From: Selaginella moellendorffii
Lineage: Eukaryota; Streptophyta; Lycopodiopsida; Selaginellales; Selaginellaceae
Direction: 5' to 3'
Assembly (NCBI RefSeq): GCF_000143415.4
Contig: NW_003314356.1
Span: 355,462 to 419,461, forward strand
Length of the DNA stretch: 64,000 nucleotides
The notes beneath the pieces were generated by a model that saw nothing but the letters and a program-made list of their open reading frames with translations, ran no database searches and was not told where the DNA came from. Positions 19,231 to 32,280 of the stretch are shown here, one piece after another (positions within the stretch are counted from its first letter, which is position 1; each line of letters opens with the position of its first letter). A program made the position numbers and the translations under genes.

Positions 19231-20159
19231 AAGAAGGATGGAAGTATATATTTGGTTTGACCACTTTGCAACAATCTAGAGACTAATATGGGTAAATCAA
19301 GGTCATATTTTCTTTCACACTTTTATTAATTTCTTAGGAACACATAAATAAGAAAATTTTATACCAATTACTTTAGTTTTCAATAACTAGCTTTCTTGAG
19401 TGCTAGTAGCAACCAAAAACAAGACTGTCAAACAATAAATCTATCAACTCCTCGCTAGACAAAGAAATCTCAACACTCAAAAAAACATAACGATTCTACT
19501 TTGATTACTATAAGGACTAATCAGTGATACACTTCCATCAACAACACTTACATGAGTTCATGATTACACATATTGAAGCACAGCAATGCGCATAAGTGAA
19601 ATCAAAGATTGTCAACTTTGCCATCATCCTACACCAACAACACTTTCCTGGATCTTGAATCTCTAACTAGATCAAAAATATGTTTGTCAAATAGAAGAAA
19701 AACAACACCACAATCAACATGAAGTACAACAAATCAATGAAAAATTTGAAACCTTTTTACTACCACAAATCAAAGAAATCATTGGAAAACAATTCTTCAA
19801 TAAATATGTTACACCCATTGGCACAACCATACACAAATTACAAGATGAAAAAATATGAAGAGAAACTTGAGGAAAAGAACACTGCATACACCCCCAAACA
19901 CTGCAACTATTAACTAAAGAAATCTACCTGAATCCATATTTCGATGTATGGACTATGATCAAAGATAGAAGAATATAAGAATCAAGAATCTAGAAACCTG
20001 TTTCAACAATAATCTCGAGGACAACACTTAGAATACAACTATTTAGAGGTAGGCCATAATTACTTTACAACAATTTAACATAATAACAACTTGTAAAAAG
20101 AGTAGCCATAGTATGCACTTCTGTTCAATCCCAAAGTTGGCAAAGTAGAGACTTTATTC
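19231..20159. other. A/C-rich, G-poor sequence, no gene recognised
   Basis: Probably the decayed 5' part (LTR, leader or start of gag) of the Athila/Tat-like element that follows. No LTR boundary could be placed. Confidence 0.35.
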
Positions 20160-21305
20160 ATGATTAATCAACTTTACCGAGCTAAGTACGACATCGACCC
20201 ACAAATACCAACACACAAGATCATGTTAGTTTACACCACACAATTCTATAACTACACAATATTTCTCCGAGAAGAACACAACAAACCAAAGGCAACAACA
20301 ACAAATCCAACAAAACAAATTCAAGAAAAGAATAAATTAAGAAAACTCTAATACAACATCAAACTCGACCCACTCAAGATACAAGAGCGAGATCGATGAT
20401 AAAAAAATTGAGAAAGTAGAAAACAGCTTCAGCAACCTTCAATATTAGACAAACAATAGAAACCTCAAGCTTAAGAAGAAATCCTTGAGACAATATTCAA
20501 CACCTATGACAAAATAAATTAAGCAACACAAGTCGGCAAATCAAGCTGCACAACTACAATAAAATTAGAAGACAATTCAACAATAGAAAATTTACAACTA
20601 GATGAAGATATACCACCATTAGAGACTCCAGAATATGAAAGCTACACCACCAAAAATTATCAATCATATCCACCATCAGCAAAAGAACAAGTCCCAAGCA
20701 ACACCAAAGACATGGCACTCTTCAACCAAGCTACATTATATGGCAACATGATCATCTACCCGATTTTCACAAGAAGTAAAACCGAAGATGCAAAAAGACA
20801 TCTTCAACAATTCAACCTCATTATCAATCAACATCAACAATAACCTCAAACTCAAGAATTTCGACCTCAGTACCAGCAACAACAAAATCAAGAAAATCAA
20901 CCTCCTTAACAAAATCAACAAAATTAAAGACCTCCTCTAACAGCAAGAAATGTCAATATCAAACCAGTCCAAGATGAACACTATGAAAATGAACTTGAGA
21001 TACGAGCTCTACCTTGAAGTCAAAAAGAACACTACAATATTGAAGATGACCTCAATGAAGAAATTGAAGAAAAACATCTTTGAGATGAAGTACAGGAAAT
21101 CTTAAAACACAAATGTCAACAAAGCAAAAAGCTAATCGACACAATCCAACAAAACCTTCAACAACAACAACTTGAAACTAAAGTCAATCAGGAAATTGTG
21201 ACACAGACTCTATCAAGAAAAGAGGAATAACTAAAGCTCATCATCAACATTCTTCGACAAGGTATCACACTCACCCTCAAAAAGCTTTTATAGGTTGCTC
21301 CCTTC

Positions 21306-21838
21306 TTGAGAAAGCAACTTCTCAAGATATGTCAAGCATCACCATCAGCAAATTCAGCTCAAATTAAGCAAACCACCAACACCTCTTTGTCCCACAAGAT
21401 TGACATTCAACCTAGCAATTTCAACAAAGATGTACTATGCATCCCAATCACAATAGGAAAGAACAAAGTTGCACAAGCAATCATCGATGGTGGTGCAAGT
21501 GTCAACATTATTGAGTATTCAACCTGCAAAGCAATAGGACTTGGGCTAGTCCACCTTGCACCTTTCAACATCAAGATGGCCAACGATAGAAGTGTATAAC
21601 AATTAGGAATTGTGTGATACATTCCTATCAAGATCAAGGATCAAGAATTTAAGGTAGCTTTCATCGTGCTCAAAATGGCGAAAGACCAAAGTTCCTACGA
21701 AGTACTCCTTGGACAAACTTGGCTCAAGACAGCTGACATCGTCAAATACTGGCAAAAGAACACAATTACTTTTAGAGAGCATCAAGAAGCCCCTCAAATT
21801 TCCACAACTACAGCAAAGAAGATTGCAAAGAAATTTTG
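21306..21838 (+). pseudogene. Retropepsin-like protease remnant
   Basis: AIIDGGASVNIIEYST contains the D-G-G-A/S variant of the aspartic protease active site that is common in the Athila/Tat lineage. YEVLLGQTWLK downstream is the second protease landmark (compare YQILLGRPWL at 33040). A stop at 21597-21599 separates them. Confidence 0.65.
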
Positions 21839-22256
21839 ACTAACCATTATCGGACAATGTGACTGGAATGAAGGTCTCAATGATTACAAAGAAGCACAAA
21901 TCTTGAAGGCATATCCAGAGTTAAAGCCTCTCATGGAAGTTGATCTCAATAGAGTCATCCCAAAGAATAGTACACACTGCATAACAAATCTTGATACTTA
22001 AGAAAACAACCTTGAAGGTAAATTCCCAAGTCACAAAAACTCAACACCCATTAATATACCAACTGAAATCAAGAAGCAATGAGATTGACTAGGAATCAAA
22101 CATGAACAACTCCTACTGATTCATCTCTATAAATCCATTTTGAAGAAGACCAAACACTTTGACAAAAAGAAACTCGACTCACATCAACGCTTAACCTTGA
22201 AGAGCCAACTCAAGAAATCAACTTAGGAACTGAAGACAAACCAAAGAAGCTCTACA

Positions 22257-23620
22257 TTGCCAAAGACCTTGACCTTGACTTCAAGACACAAGCAATCAAT
22301 CTTCTCAATAGGTATAAAGATGTTTTTGCTTAGTCATATACAGACTTGTAAGGAATTCCTCCCAAGATCTGCATACATCAAATCAAGCTTCTACCTCAAA
22401 CTATACCAAGAAAGCAGAATGAACCCCAATATGCAAGCAAAAGTTAAAGAAGAACTTAACAAGCTCAAGAACACCAACTTCATTTACCCAATTCAAAACC
22501 CAGAATAGGTATCACCACTTGTCATCATCCCTAAGAAAAGTGGCAAACTCAGAGTCTGTGTAAACTACAAAAAGCTCAAAGATGCAACCCAAAAAGACAG
22601 TTTCTCAATTCCATTTTCCAATGAAATTCTTGATGCAGTAGTTAAACACGAAATGTACTCATTTTAAGATGGCTTTAGGAGCTACAATCAAGTTCACATC
22701 GCACTTGAAGATCAACACAAGAGAGCCTTTATCAGTCCTTGGGGCACTTATGCATATCTACAAATGCTCTGTTTACTTTCTAGAGAACCATCATTGACAT
22801 ATTTTGAGATTACCTCACCGACTTCATGTGAGTTTTTTTGGATGACTTCAGCATCTTCAGCAGCAAAGAACAACATCTCCAACATCTCGCTTCATCAGAT
22901 GTCCAGAGAACAATATCACCTTAAACCCAAGAAATCTAACTTCTTCATCAAATTCAGCATTTAACTTGGACATATTGTCTACAAAGAAGGCATCCTCATC
23001 AACAAAGCCAAAACACTTGCCATCATCAATATGCAACATCCAACAAACATCATTGGAATACAATCCTTCCTTGGCAAAATGGGATACCATCAATGTTTCA
23101 TCAAAGATTATGTGAAGATTGTAAAACCCCTTATAGAGCTTTTGAAGAAAAATCATGTCTACAACTACACTCAAAACTGTTAACAAGCATTTGGCATGCT
23201 CAAGAATTCCATAACAAGAGCTCCAATACTCGCCCAACCAAATTGGGACAAAGACTTCAACATACAAGTCAACACCTCCAACTATGCTATCGAAGCAATA
23301 CTTTCTCAACAACAATAAAACCTCAAAGATTGACCAATCTACTATGTTAGCCAAAAAGTCAACTCAGCTAAGATGAACTACACCACCACCAAAAAAAAAA
23401 CCTTAGAAATGGTCTACACACTATAAAAGTTTCAACACTACCTACTTGGCACCAAAGTTAAGATCATGGTCAACCATAAAGCACTTTTACACATCCTCAA
23501 CAAAACCATCCTCACCAATAGAATTGCCTGATAATTCTTACTGCTTCAAGAATACAATTTTGAGATTATTCACAAACCTAGTAAATAACATAAACAAGTC
23601 AACCACCTCAATTGAATTAC
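22257..23620 (+). pseudogene. Reverse transcriptase / RNase H remnant
   Basis: Fragments in register with the intact copy: MNPNMQAKVKEELNKLKN, IIPKKSGKLRVCVNYKKLK, ALEDQHKRAFISPWGTYAY, then VFLDDFSIF, the [YF]xDD polymerase signature. The first catalytic motif reads SF-stop-DGF. RNase H pieces follow (IQVNTSNYAIEAILSQ, YYVSQKVNSAKMNYTT). Non-functional. Confidence 0.68.
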
Positions 23621-23979
23621 AACTGGTGAATAACCAAAACACAACATGGATGACTTTCCTGACTCAACATACTTTGCATCCACACATCACCAACATGGAT
23701 GGATGACATCTACTACTACTTCACAACAACAATAATACCAAGTCGATACTTCACCTTTGATCACTGTCAACAATTTGTCTTGAGCATAAGACTATATTCA
23801 ATTGTGGGAGGAAGATTGTGCAAGAAAGAATGAGACAAAGTACTACGAAGATGTGTAATATGAAGAAATTCAAGATCTACTCAAAAAAGCCTACTGTGGA
23901 CAAGCAAGAGGCCACTTTTTAGAAGAAATCACAACTTGCAAAATTTAGCAAGCAGCACTCTGGTGGCTAAAACTTTGGC

Positions 23980-24999
23980 ATGAATCAGCAAAATTTTGTC
24001 GAAAATGTGACATTTTCAACGAACCAAATATACATCGAAGAAATAAACTCAAGAGCTTCATCCAACAACACCACTAGAACCATTTTAGTAATAAGGACTC
24101 AACTCTATTGGACCACTTATAACAAGCTCCAAGAAAAACAAGTAGATCCTCATAGTGACTAACTACATCACAAAATGGGCTGAAACTCAACCAATGAAGA
24201 TTGCAACAACAAATAACACAACAAAGTTCATCTATAAAAATATCATCACAAGATATGGCCTACCTCAAGAACTTGTCACGGATCGAGAAACACACTTCAT
24301 CAATGAAACCATCAAGATTCTGACTCAAGAATTCACAATCAAGCACAAGGCTTCAGCACTATATTACCCTCAAAGAAACAGTCAACAAACAAGACACTCA
24401 AGAACATCCTTAAGAAAATCGTGAAGACAAATCAGAAAGACTAAAACAAGTGCATCCACGACACCCTATGGGCATATCAAATTGCATATAAGGTTTTAAT
24501 AAATTCAACACCATTCAAGCTCGCCTATAGCTTAAAAGCCTTGACACCACTTGAGTACATCGTTCCTTCATTATGAATGACAATACACTACGAGATCAAC
24601 CAAGAAGAATCAATCAAGAGAAGACGAGAAACATTAGAAAAACTTGATGAAGAAAGACTACAAGAAATTCAGACACTCGAAGCTATGCAAGCTTGAAGAA
24701 AAGCCAACCATGACAAAAAGAGAAGACTAAAGAAAAATGAAAAATTGAAGATCAATGATCAAGTACTCTAGTTTTAAAGAAATATTGAGAAAATCAGCTC
24801 CAAAATGATGTTAACATGGGAAGGACCATTCCTCATCCAAAAATTCAAAGCTCTAGGAATGGTAGTAATTACAACACTCAATGGCGAGCATCTCCAAACC
24901 ATCCACCTCAATAGGCTTAAGAAATATAAATTGTATGACTCAAACATCATCAATAGTGAAGGTTTCATCTTTGAACATCAAAAAGAATTACAAGCATGA
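23980..24999 (+). pseudogene. Integrase remnant
   Basis: The core reads VTNYITKWAETQP, then GLPQELVTDRETHF, which keeps the second catalytic Asp. The YYPQRNSQQ motif is followed by Thr where the catalytic Glu is expected. WEGPFLIQKF, then LNGEHLQTIHLNRLKKY, is the C-terminal GPF/Y-like module. Confidence 0.66.
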
Positions 25000-25409
25000 A
25001 GATCAAGACTATGAAGACTCAACCTCAAAACTTCAACACATTCACGGTTTACAGAGTTCAAGCTCAAGAACTCAACACAATCAAGAAACATGAAGCTCAA
25101 GTTCAAAAATCTAACATGAAAAAGACATTAAAGGATCAAGCTCAAGAAAGCAACATAAAGAAAAACAATGACTTGAAGAACCCCAACCAAAAACAAGATT
25201 TAGAGACCAAAAAATCTCTTAAGATTCCTTAACAAACATGCTAAAGACCAACATGAAGCAAGCTTCTTTAACACTACCACACCAACAAAGAAAAATCTCA
25301 AGAAAGTTACTACAAAGACTCGATCTCAACACTCCAAAGCAAAGGGCAAAGCCCTAACCCTAGCAATTGCAGCTGTATCACCAAGCATCAAGATCAGAAT
25401 CTACAATAT

Positions 25410-26068
25410 TGTAGCATATGTGATCATGGGATGAAATTTAAATGGATTTTTCGAACCTTGAAAGATAAATGGCGATAAAATAACCACTAAGGGCTCTCTC
25501 ATCAAGCAATTACCCCTTTTCCATTGGCTTAAGGGAGAGAAATAAGGTGCATTACATGTGGTATTGGAGCAAATGGCACGGGTTCGATTCCTATTAATTA
25601 ATGACTACTTAAAAATATAATATACCCTCGAGTAAGGTATATTCCTACCCCTAAATTTGAAATCGTACATATTGGGCATCCATGCATATGTCCTTCCTCT
25701 TGTGTGGAGTATCCAAGGACGAAGATATCCACCATGGGACTGCAGTACAGGTGGATGACTAGTTGCCTTACATGGAATAACTGGTCTACACAATGGAAGG
25801 ATTGGTAGATTTAATATAGAAATGGAGGTGTTAGTTCCCTTTTGCTTAGTAGGGGTTGTTAGTCAACAGTCAATGAGGACATTGACATCTCTGAAAAGGG
25901 GGTGAGTGTAACATATGTGATCATGGGATGAGATTTAGATATATTGTCACTATAGATCCTTAGAACCTTAGGGGATAAATAGGGATAAAATAGCCTCTAA
26001 AGGCTTTCTTATCAAGCAATTGCCCTTTTTTTAGTTGGTTTAAGGGGAAAGAGATAGGGTGCGCTACA
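25410..26068 (+). mobile_element. TRIM, copy 3
   Basis: LTRs 25410-25556 (with a short internal deletion) and 25907-26068; TG start, ACA end. A spacer TG then TGGTATTGGAGC (25559-25570) forms the primer site. The AAAAGGGGGTGAG tract precedes the 3' LTR. Flanks AATAT and AACAC differ only by two C-to-T changes. It sits between the pol remnant and the downstream ORF remnant of the Athila/Tat-like element. Confidence 0.85.
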
Positions 26069-27010
26069 AACACCAGATTAAGTTATGGGGAAGCAACACA
26101 GCATGGCAACACACCCTCTCACAAAATAGCTCGTATTCGAGTGAACAACAATGAGTCCAGCAAGTGCAAATCTCCTCTTCACCTGTAATCTAGCATGAAA
26201 GAGGACAAGGGCACTAAACGACTAGCTACACGAGGTCAGCCTCTACGAGTTCTCCTGCATCATGGAGAAAGAATACAAGATCAACATCACGAAGAAAATG
26301 CTTCCAGCTTTTCGAGAAGAAATGGTGTGTGCCCAAGAATATGAATATATCTTCACCATGGGCTACATCACATGGATATTCAAGCTTCCAATCGGCAGAA
26401 AGCAAGTCACATCCGTGTCGCGAACAAAAGGGATGCCGCCGGAAGAGTTGTAATTCTTGATGCATTAAGATGATCAAGAATTACAACTTTGGAAGCTCGC
26501 TTCAAATGAGCAACGTCACTAACGAGGAAAAGCCAAGGCTCAAGTTTCATCTCAACTCTCGAGATATGCAAGTCAAGTAGCTTTGCCAACAAAGCTATCG
26601 CAATCCTCTACAATGACTTGCAACACAAAATCAAAGTGGATATTGCAAATAACCTCTACGAAAAACTCATCAAGGAAATCCACTCGACTGTGAAACTAAT
26701 CCACAGCAGCCAGAAATTTGAAACACTCACACTCCCCTATGTCACTGCACTTCTGCCAGCTCTCAACTTTGCATTTCCAATCAGCATGAAAGTACCTCTG
26801 ACAACACTATAGACTAGAAAAAAGCAGGAATATGCATCAAAGAGAAGAGACAATTCATTCCACATATCCGATGAAGAAGATGAAGAGGAGGAAGAAGAAG
26901 ACAACCAAAAGGAGCTTTTGCTACCAATAATGACTCCACTAGCAAAAAGGACCAAGATAACAATTTTGCCCCTAAAGAATAGGATGACCACAAGCCAAAT
27001 TGAAATCACT
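26069..27010 (+). pseudogene. Downstream accessory ORF remnant of the Athila/Tat-like element
   Basis: Short frames at 26262-26453 and 26618-26812, then an acidic stretch (DEEDEEEEEED at about 26870). Position after integrase suits the extra ORF carried by many Athila/Tat elements. No direct similarity to the accessory ORF at 36625-37557 was established. Confidence 0.4.
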
Positions 27011-28459
27011 TAATTGCTCTTAACACCATAACAAAGCTAATAGAAAGTAAAAGTGAATCACTACTCAAAGCTCTTTAACAATCAATCTAACTAAATTTGA
27101 AGATATCTTACTAAGTATTTGAGACTAATCCTTCAACTATACTTAGCTACAGATAACACATCATTAAGGAGTGATTCACCACATCCAAGACTCATTAAAC
27201 TCTACCACCATAGATTAAATATAACCAATAACATTGAAAGAGATGGAATTAATATATTAACATAGAAAGACTATACAAGTTTAACAATACGATCCTTCGC
27301 AACACCATCTGGTAAAGCAAGTCTATCACTTTTATATCATTATCAAGCAAAGCAAGTATCAACTATCCTTAATAAAATCTACAAGCAATCACTAATAATA
27401 AAACAATCAATAATTACTTTTCAACTTGCCTTCACAAGACCCAAACACCAAACTCATACCATCAAGTCATATACTTGTCCAATAAAGTTAATACCCAAAT
27501 ACAAGATTTAGGAACATGGAGAAGCATAGACTAAATGACCACTCGAATCTAATTAAATTGCAATAAACTCACTAATACGTTTAGCCAATAGCTTTGAGCA
27601 TGCCTTAAAGAGGCTAGTTATGCATTATCAACACTTAGTCATAACTAAAGTGAAGACTATGAAATGGACTTATATAGTACACAACCTCCTCACAAATAAA
27701 GTTATAGTATGGGTACTAACACCTCAATTGTAAATAATTAGGTTGGACATCACCATCCTCAGCCAAGGCACAAGACACCAAGATCAAGTCAAAATTAATA
27801 AGAGATCACTACTCTCATAGAGTCTATGAAATACAAGATGTATCTGCCACTAAGTATAACGCTACAAGAGAAACAGACAAAGGTCACTTTTCTAGAAAAG
27901 CACAATAACAATTTTTCTACACCAACTCTAGACCTTATTTAAGTCAATTGCTTTAGCCCCAAGAAGTTAGCATCTTTTTTGGCTGCATTACATAAACTAC
28001 TTACTAAGGTTTAAGCAAAACAAAATTGTTCCAATCCCTTCACTAGTTTGTATTGATTTACAAAAATAGAATGGTTTTCAAGCAAAATGATCAATAGATT
28101 AGCCATTGGAAAAGCCTAAAAAAATTTGTAGAAAGTTTTTCATCCCATAGAAAGAATGACTCCTAATCTAGGAATATAAACTTTTAAGACTCAACCAACT
28201 TCCTCCTACTTACAACTTCACATAAGTTCACTTCAACACAACAACAATATACTTAAGCATTAAATATCATGCCCATCTTTTTATATCTAACATAGACATC
28301 TGTAAAATGCAAATGAATACCCAAAACCCAATCATGAAGACCATCTCTTTGGATATCCATATTGCACTAACACTCTTTTTCAATCACCTTCAAGATCTAA
28401 TGTGAAGCCAAAACATTAAAAAGAAAAATGACATGAAAAATTAAGCTTTAAGGAAAAAC
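27011..28459. other. A-rich sequence, nothing recognised
   Basis: No frame above 60 codons and no repeat match inside the window. It continues the G-poor composition and is possibly retroelement 3' non-coding sequence. Confidence 0.4.
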
Positions 28460-28960
28460 TCCTTATCATTCAATATAACAATGCCACCTTCACTAGCACA
28501 AATGTTAGCAAAGTTAATGCCTCAACTACACACATTCTCCATCCAACAATTTACTCGAAGTGCTAACAGATAAACCAACAAATCATAGCAAATGAATGTT
28601 ATAACCTTTTCAACACCTTAATAAGAAAACTCTCAAAGAACTAAGGTTCCAACTCAAGCTTAATATACCATTAAAAACTAAGTCAAAGCTACATCAATAT
28701 TATTACTTGCAAGTAGATTAACTTCACTATCAACTACTTTAGGGTTGATCATTATTTGACCAAGCAACTTTGTAAACACATTGCTCATAATCACTAGGAT
28801 ATGATATAAGTATTGCAATGACTTGATTATCAATTGAGAAACACTATAAGCAATGCCCATATCACTATTACAAAGGTTTATGTGAGTATCAAGTGCTAAT
28901 TCGATTTGATAAAATATAACATAAATGCCACACCCCACCGATAGATATTTACAACACCCA
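28460..28960 (-). repeat. Family B internal sequence, inverted copy
   Basis: The reverse complement matches 63480-64000: CATAAACCTTTG, TGATTATGAGCAATGTGTTTAC and CTAACAxxTGTGTTAGT blocks in the same order. It is non-coding in both places. Confidence 0.65.
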
Positions 28961-29327
28961 ACACCACTAACAATTGTTTATAATACAAATAAACAAACTC
29001 ATGTTACTCTTTATTCGACCAAACTCAAAACTACTCAAGGAGTAATAGCAAAATTCCTTAGAAAAGAATTAAGCATTATAACCCAAGTCTTCAATAGCAA
29101 GCTTAGACAAAATGGTTTAGAGCTTCACTACTATCTATCCCATGACTCACCACTTATAAGACCATCAAAACCAATATGCATCAAAGTAGAAAATCTTGAT
29201 TGCATGATTTGAACATAAGCAATGAGTTCACATGCTGCAAATTATCTCTAAGAAAAAGGAAGATGATTTACATGTTTGATCTTTTGTCCCTGACAATTCT
29301 CTTTCCAGACTTCTACTTTGACTAAAC
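28961..29327. other. Short AT-rich spacer
   Basis: A 95-codon frame (28925-29212) has no recognisable features. It ends at the family A LTR start. Confidence 0.35.
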
Positions 29328-29583
29328 TGTGAGACACAAATCCCTAAGCCCCAAAATGGAGCCAAAAGGGCACCACATGGTGCTGGCCAAAGCAAAAGCC
29401 AAACGAATATAACACATTTGAACTAAAAGCTTCGACTTGAAAGGTCGAGAGTGGGACTAGAACTCCCAACAAAGAGCTCGAGGAACAAGCATGAAGTGAG
29501 TAACAAGTGAGTCTCTAGAAAAGGGACACAAGAGGACCAACACATGACACGTGGAAGTGTACGAGATGAGTCCGAGATGGACC
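29328..29583 (+). repeat. Family A LTR, 5' part (split by the Athila/Tat-like element)
   Basis: TGTGAGACACAAATCCCTAA through ACACGTGGAAGTGT matches the start of the solo LTR at 58719. The sequence stops at the first minisatellite units, where the 10-kb element is inserted. Confidence 0.72.
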
Positions 29584-30354
29584 TGATAAAGGAAAAAGTC
29601 AGACGAAAGGAATATTCAGCAGCACAAGTTCAAACATCAAAATGCCGCTAAGTCCCAAATAGTTGGACTCAAGGTCCAACTGCCCAAGTTACAACCCAAT
29701 GACTCCAACTTCAGTTTCTCAGTGATCTCGGTTCGACACTCTACAGCAGCAACTCTACAACAGACTTGAACACCGCATGGGTACAAATGACCCGGAAGAG
29801 GTTACCAGGAGCAGTTGCCAGATGACAACATCCATACTGCAAACACAAACCCAAAAGGACCATGGCAACAAGCACAGACACAGTTGCCAAGGACTTAGTA
29901 TAAATAGGCTAGCTGTGAGAGTGAGAATTTTATCCCATCTCTACTCTGCACAAAAGAAAGCTCTGTAAAACTTTTCTTTATCAACTGCTTGTGAGATTTG
30001 ACTTCCTACTCTGTGTTCCGGGATCGACACCGAGATGCATTTAGTTTTCACTTAGTTTTACTTTCTATTGTACCAATGCATTCACTTGTTCTGGGTTTTT
30101 GTTGATTCTGTGGCCTGTGCCATCCTTGCCCACCTTCAGTTCTGTTGACGGCCAAGTTCTTAGTGCAGATTGAGGAGTTGTATGACCAGCCAATCGTGTA
30201 GCCTCTCTTTCTATCCTCGTCGGACTTGTAATCCAACTGGCAACCAAATACTCAACTGAGCCAACCATTTTGCAATTTCACCATTCCAACCCCTTCTCCC
30301 TTTTCCCCTTTGTTTCCTTCTTTTCTCCGTAACACCCATTTTTCCATGATAACA
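29584..30354 (+). repeat. 5' LTR of the Athila/Tat-like element
   Basis: TG start, CA end, matched by 39037-39799. It contains a TATA box at 29899-29907. Confidence 0.82.
29899..29907 (+). promoter_or_regulatory. LTR TATA box
   Basis: TATAAATAG, conserved at 39351-39359 in the 3' LTR. The transcript would start about 30 bp downstream. Confidence 0.65.
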
Positions 30355-30356
30355 CA

Positions 30357-30374
30357 TGGCAACCACAGTGGGAT
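30357..30374 (+). other. Primer-binding site (tRNA-Lys or tRNA-Arg type)
   Basis: TGGCAACCACAGTGGGAT two bases after the LTR; the second copy at 39802 reads TGGCGACC. It resembles plant Tat/Ogre and tRNA-Lys-type sites more than initiator Met. The exact tRNA is not settled. Confidence 0.55.
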
Positions 30375-30657
30375 GGGTGTCACAGAATCTGCATTTTCTT
30401 TTTCTAGTTTTCTCTTTCATGCATGCTGAAAAATTCCAGAAAAGTCTCTTTTACTGATCAGTCATTTTGAGAAATTGGCAAGGAAAGCCGAAGACCTGCA
30501 CAGAAGCCCAAGGAAGGAGCAGTGCAGAGAATTGGATCAGAGACATTTGCGATGGAGCATCACAAGCACCGTGATGAGCAGTTCCGATTGCGGAGTACCT
30601 GGCGGCAATGTGGAATGTTGTGTCTAGCAGTCCCCCTTACACGAAGAATTATGAGGT

Positions 30658-32280
30658 ATGCGGGAAATACCTCCTGAGGTAAAAGCTCGACAGGAAGACG
30701 AGCAAAAAGTGCATTCGAAGAAGAGAGACGCGTTGAGAGAAGTTGAAGCTATCAAGCTCCGAGAGAGAAGGCAACTCGAGGAAGAGGAAGCCGAAGAGCA
30801 GGACAGGATAACTCAAGAACAAGCTCGGCTTGACCAAGAGCTAGCTCGGGGAAGAACTGAAACCGGAATTCTGGTGGGGCAAACCCTAAAGAATATTCAG
30901 GATTCCAGAGAGGACCGGTATACGAAAGGTACGAGCACAATAGTGAAGAAAGGGAGCCCACCAGAAGGAGGAGCTTCGTAGATCGATTTAAAGATTCATC
31001 TCCGGGGAGGATACTCAGCTCAGTTAGAAGTATCTTCGGGAGGAAGGACAAAGAGGCTGTCATTGATGACGCCAAAGACGAAGGGGAGGATCGCGAAAAA
31101 AGAAGTGACGACACTGACAGAAGTCAGAAGAAACTTGACTTCAATCAGTACTTCCACGCATTAGGGAATCAACAGGTAGTACAACCCATTTTGGTTTCAA
31201 TGGCAGGAACGTCCAACCCCGTCATCATGAAGAAGGCTCTTCCTCCTACCTTTCATGGAATGGAGAATGAAGACTACGAGCAGCACTTGAAGCAGTTCAA
31301 CGCGGCATGTGCACTCAACAATGAGATAACGGATGTCGAGAAGATTGCACTGTTTCCTTTCACTTTGAAGGGAGATGCAGCAGAATGGTTCTATGACCGG
31401 AACGCTACCTACGCCACCTTTGCTGCACTGTCTGACGACTTCAAAGGATACTACAAGAAGAAGTACGAGTGCCATGATCCAGTGGTGAGATTGCAAGAGA
31501 TCTACCAAGGGGATACGGAGTTGGCAGAAGACTACGCCAGAAGGTTTAACAAATTCTATGGCCGGTGTGATGCCACCACTGTTCCGAATGTTTTAGCTAT
31601 GAACTGGTTTCTCAACGGACTTCGGTCTGAGATGCAGACTCCAGCACGGCTAGAGGCACCCACCACATTGGACACTGCTCGTGCGGCTGCAGAGAAAGTC
31701 GACAAGATACTGCACAAAACAAGCAATGCACTCAGAAGGGAGCTTCATACGAAAGGTGGTGTCGATCGGTCAGCTGACTTGGTCAAGAAAATGGAGTGAC
31801 AACTGAAAGATTTGGATATTTGACAGCCCAGAAGAAAGGATATATTCTGCTCCATCTGTAAGAATGAAGGTCACAATGCAAATGAGTGCAAAATCCCCAG
31901 ATGTCAGATATGCAATCAAACAGGACATGGAGCAAGGAGCTGTCGATACTACGTAAGACCCGAACCAGCAGCTGCACAAGTGGAACCGAGCGATTACTGG
32001 CCGCAACAAGGTCAGCGGCAACAACCGTTCCCAAAAGATTACCCACGCATGGCGAACCATCTGAGGCAACGTCAATGGTTCGAGCGACAACAACAACATC
32101 AGTTCGAACAGTGCCCTCAGCAACCTCAGTGACAGCAGAACCAAGATCATCAACAACTTTGACTTCCAGCCCCACATCAACCCAAGCTCCTACCAGGACC
32201 AGGTTCGACTGCCCACATCACGTGCTACCGGTGTGGACAGAAAGGACACTACACCACCACTTGCCCAAATGAGCAACAAA
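30658..32280 (+). pseudogene. Gag polyprotein (charged N-terminus, capsid, three zinc knuckles)
   Basis: A charged, coiled-coil-like frame (30658-30981) precedes the capsid frame 31191-31799, which has LPPTFHGMENEDYEQHL, KGDAAEWFYDR and LAEDYARRFNKF, the retrotransposon gag domain. After stops at 31797 and 31821 the same frame continues through CSICKNEGHNANEC, CQICNQTGHGARSC and, near 32220, CYRCGQKGHYTTTC. These are three CX2CX4HX4C knuckles. Two more stops lie between knuckles 2 and 3. Gag packages the element RNA. Confidence 0.78.

Larger units (their letters stand above)
20160..25300 (+). mobile_element. Decayed Athila/Tat-like Ty3/gypsy element
   Basis: Order along the plus strand: Gln-rich gag-like region (20600-21250), protease, reverse transcriptase, RNase H, integrase and GPF/Y-type C-terminus. 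It is broken by dozens of stops, many explained by G to A (for example TAG where the intact copy at 33700 has TGG). It is closely comparable, block by block, to the element at 29584-39799. No flanking LTRs were recognised. Confidence 0.72.
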
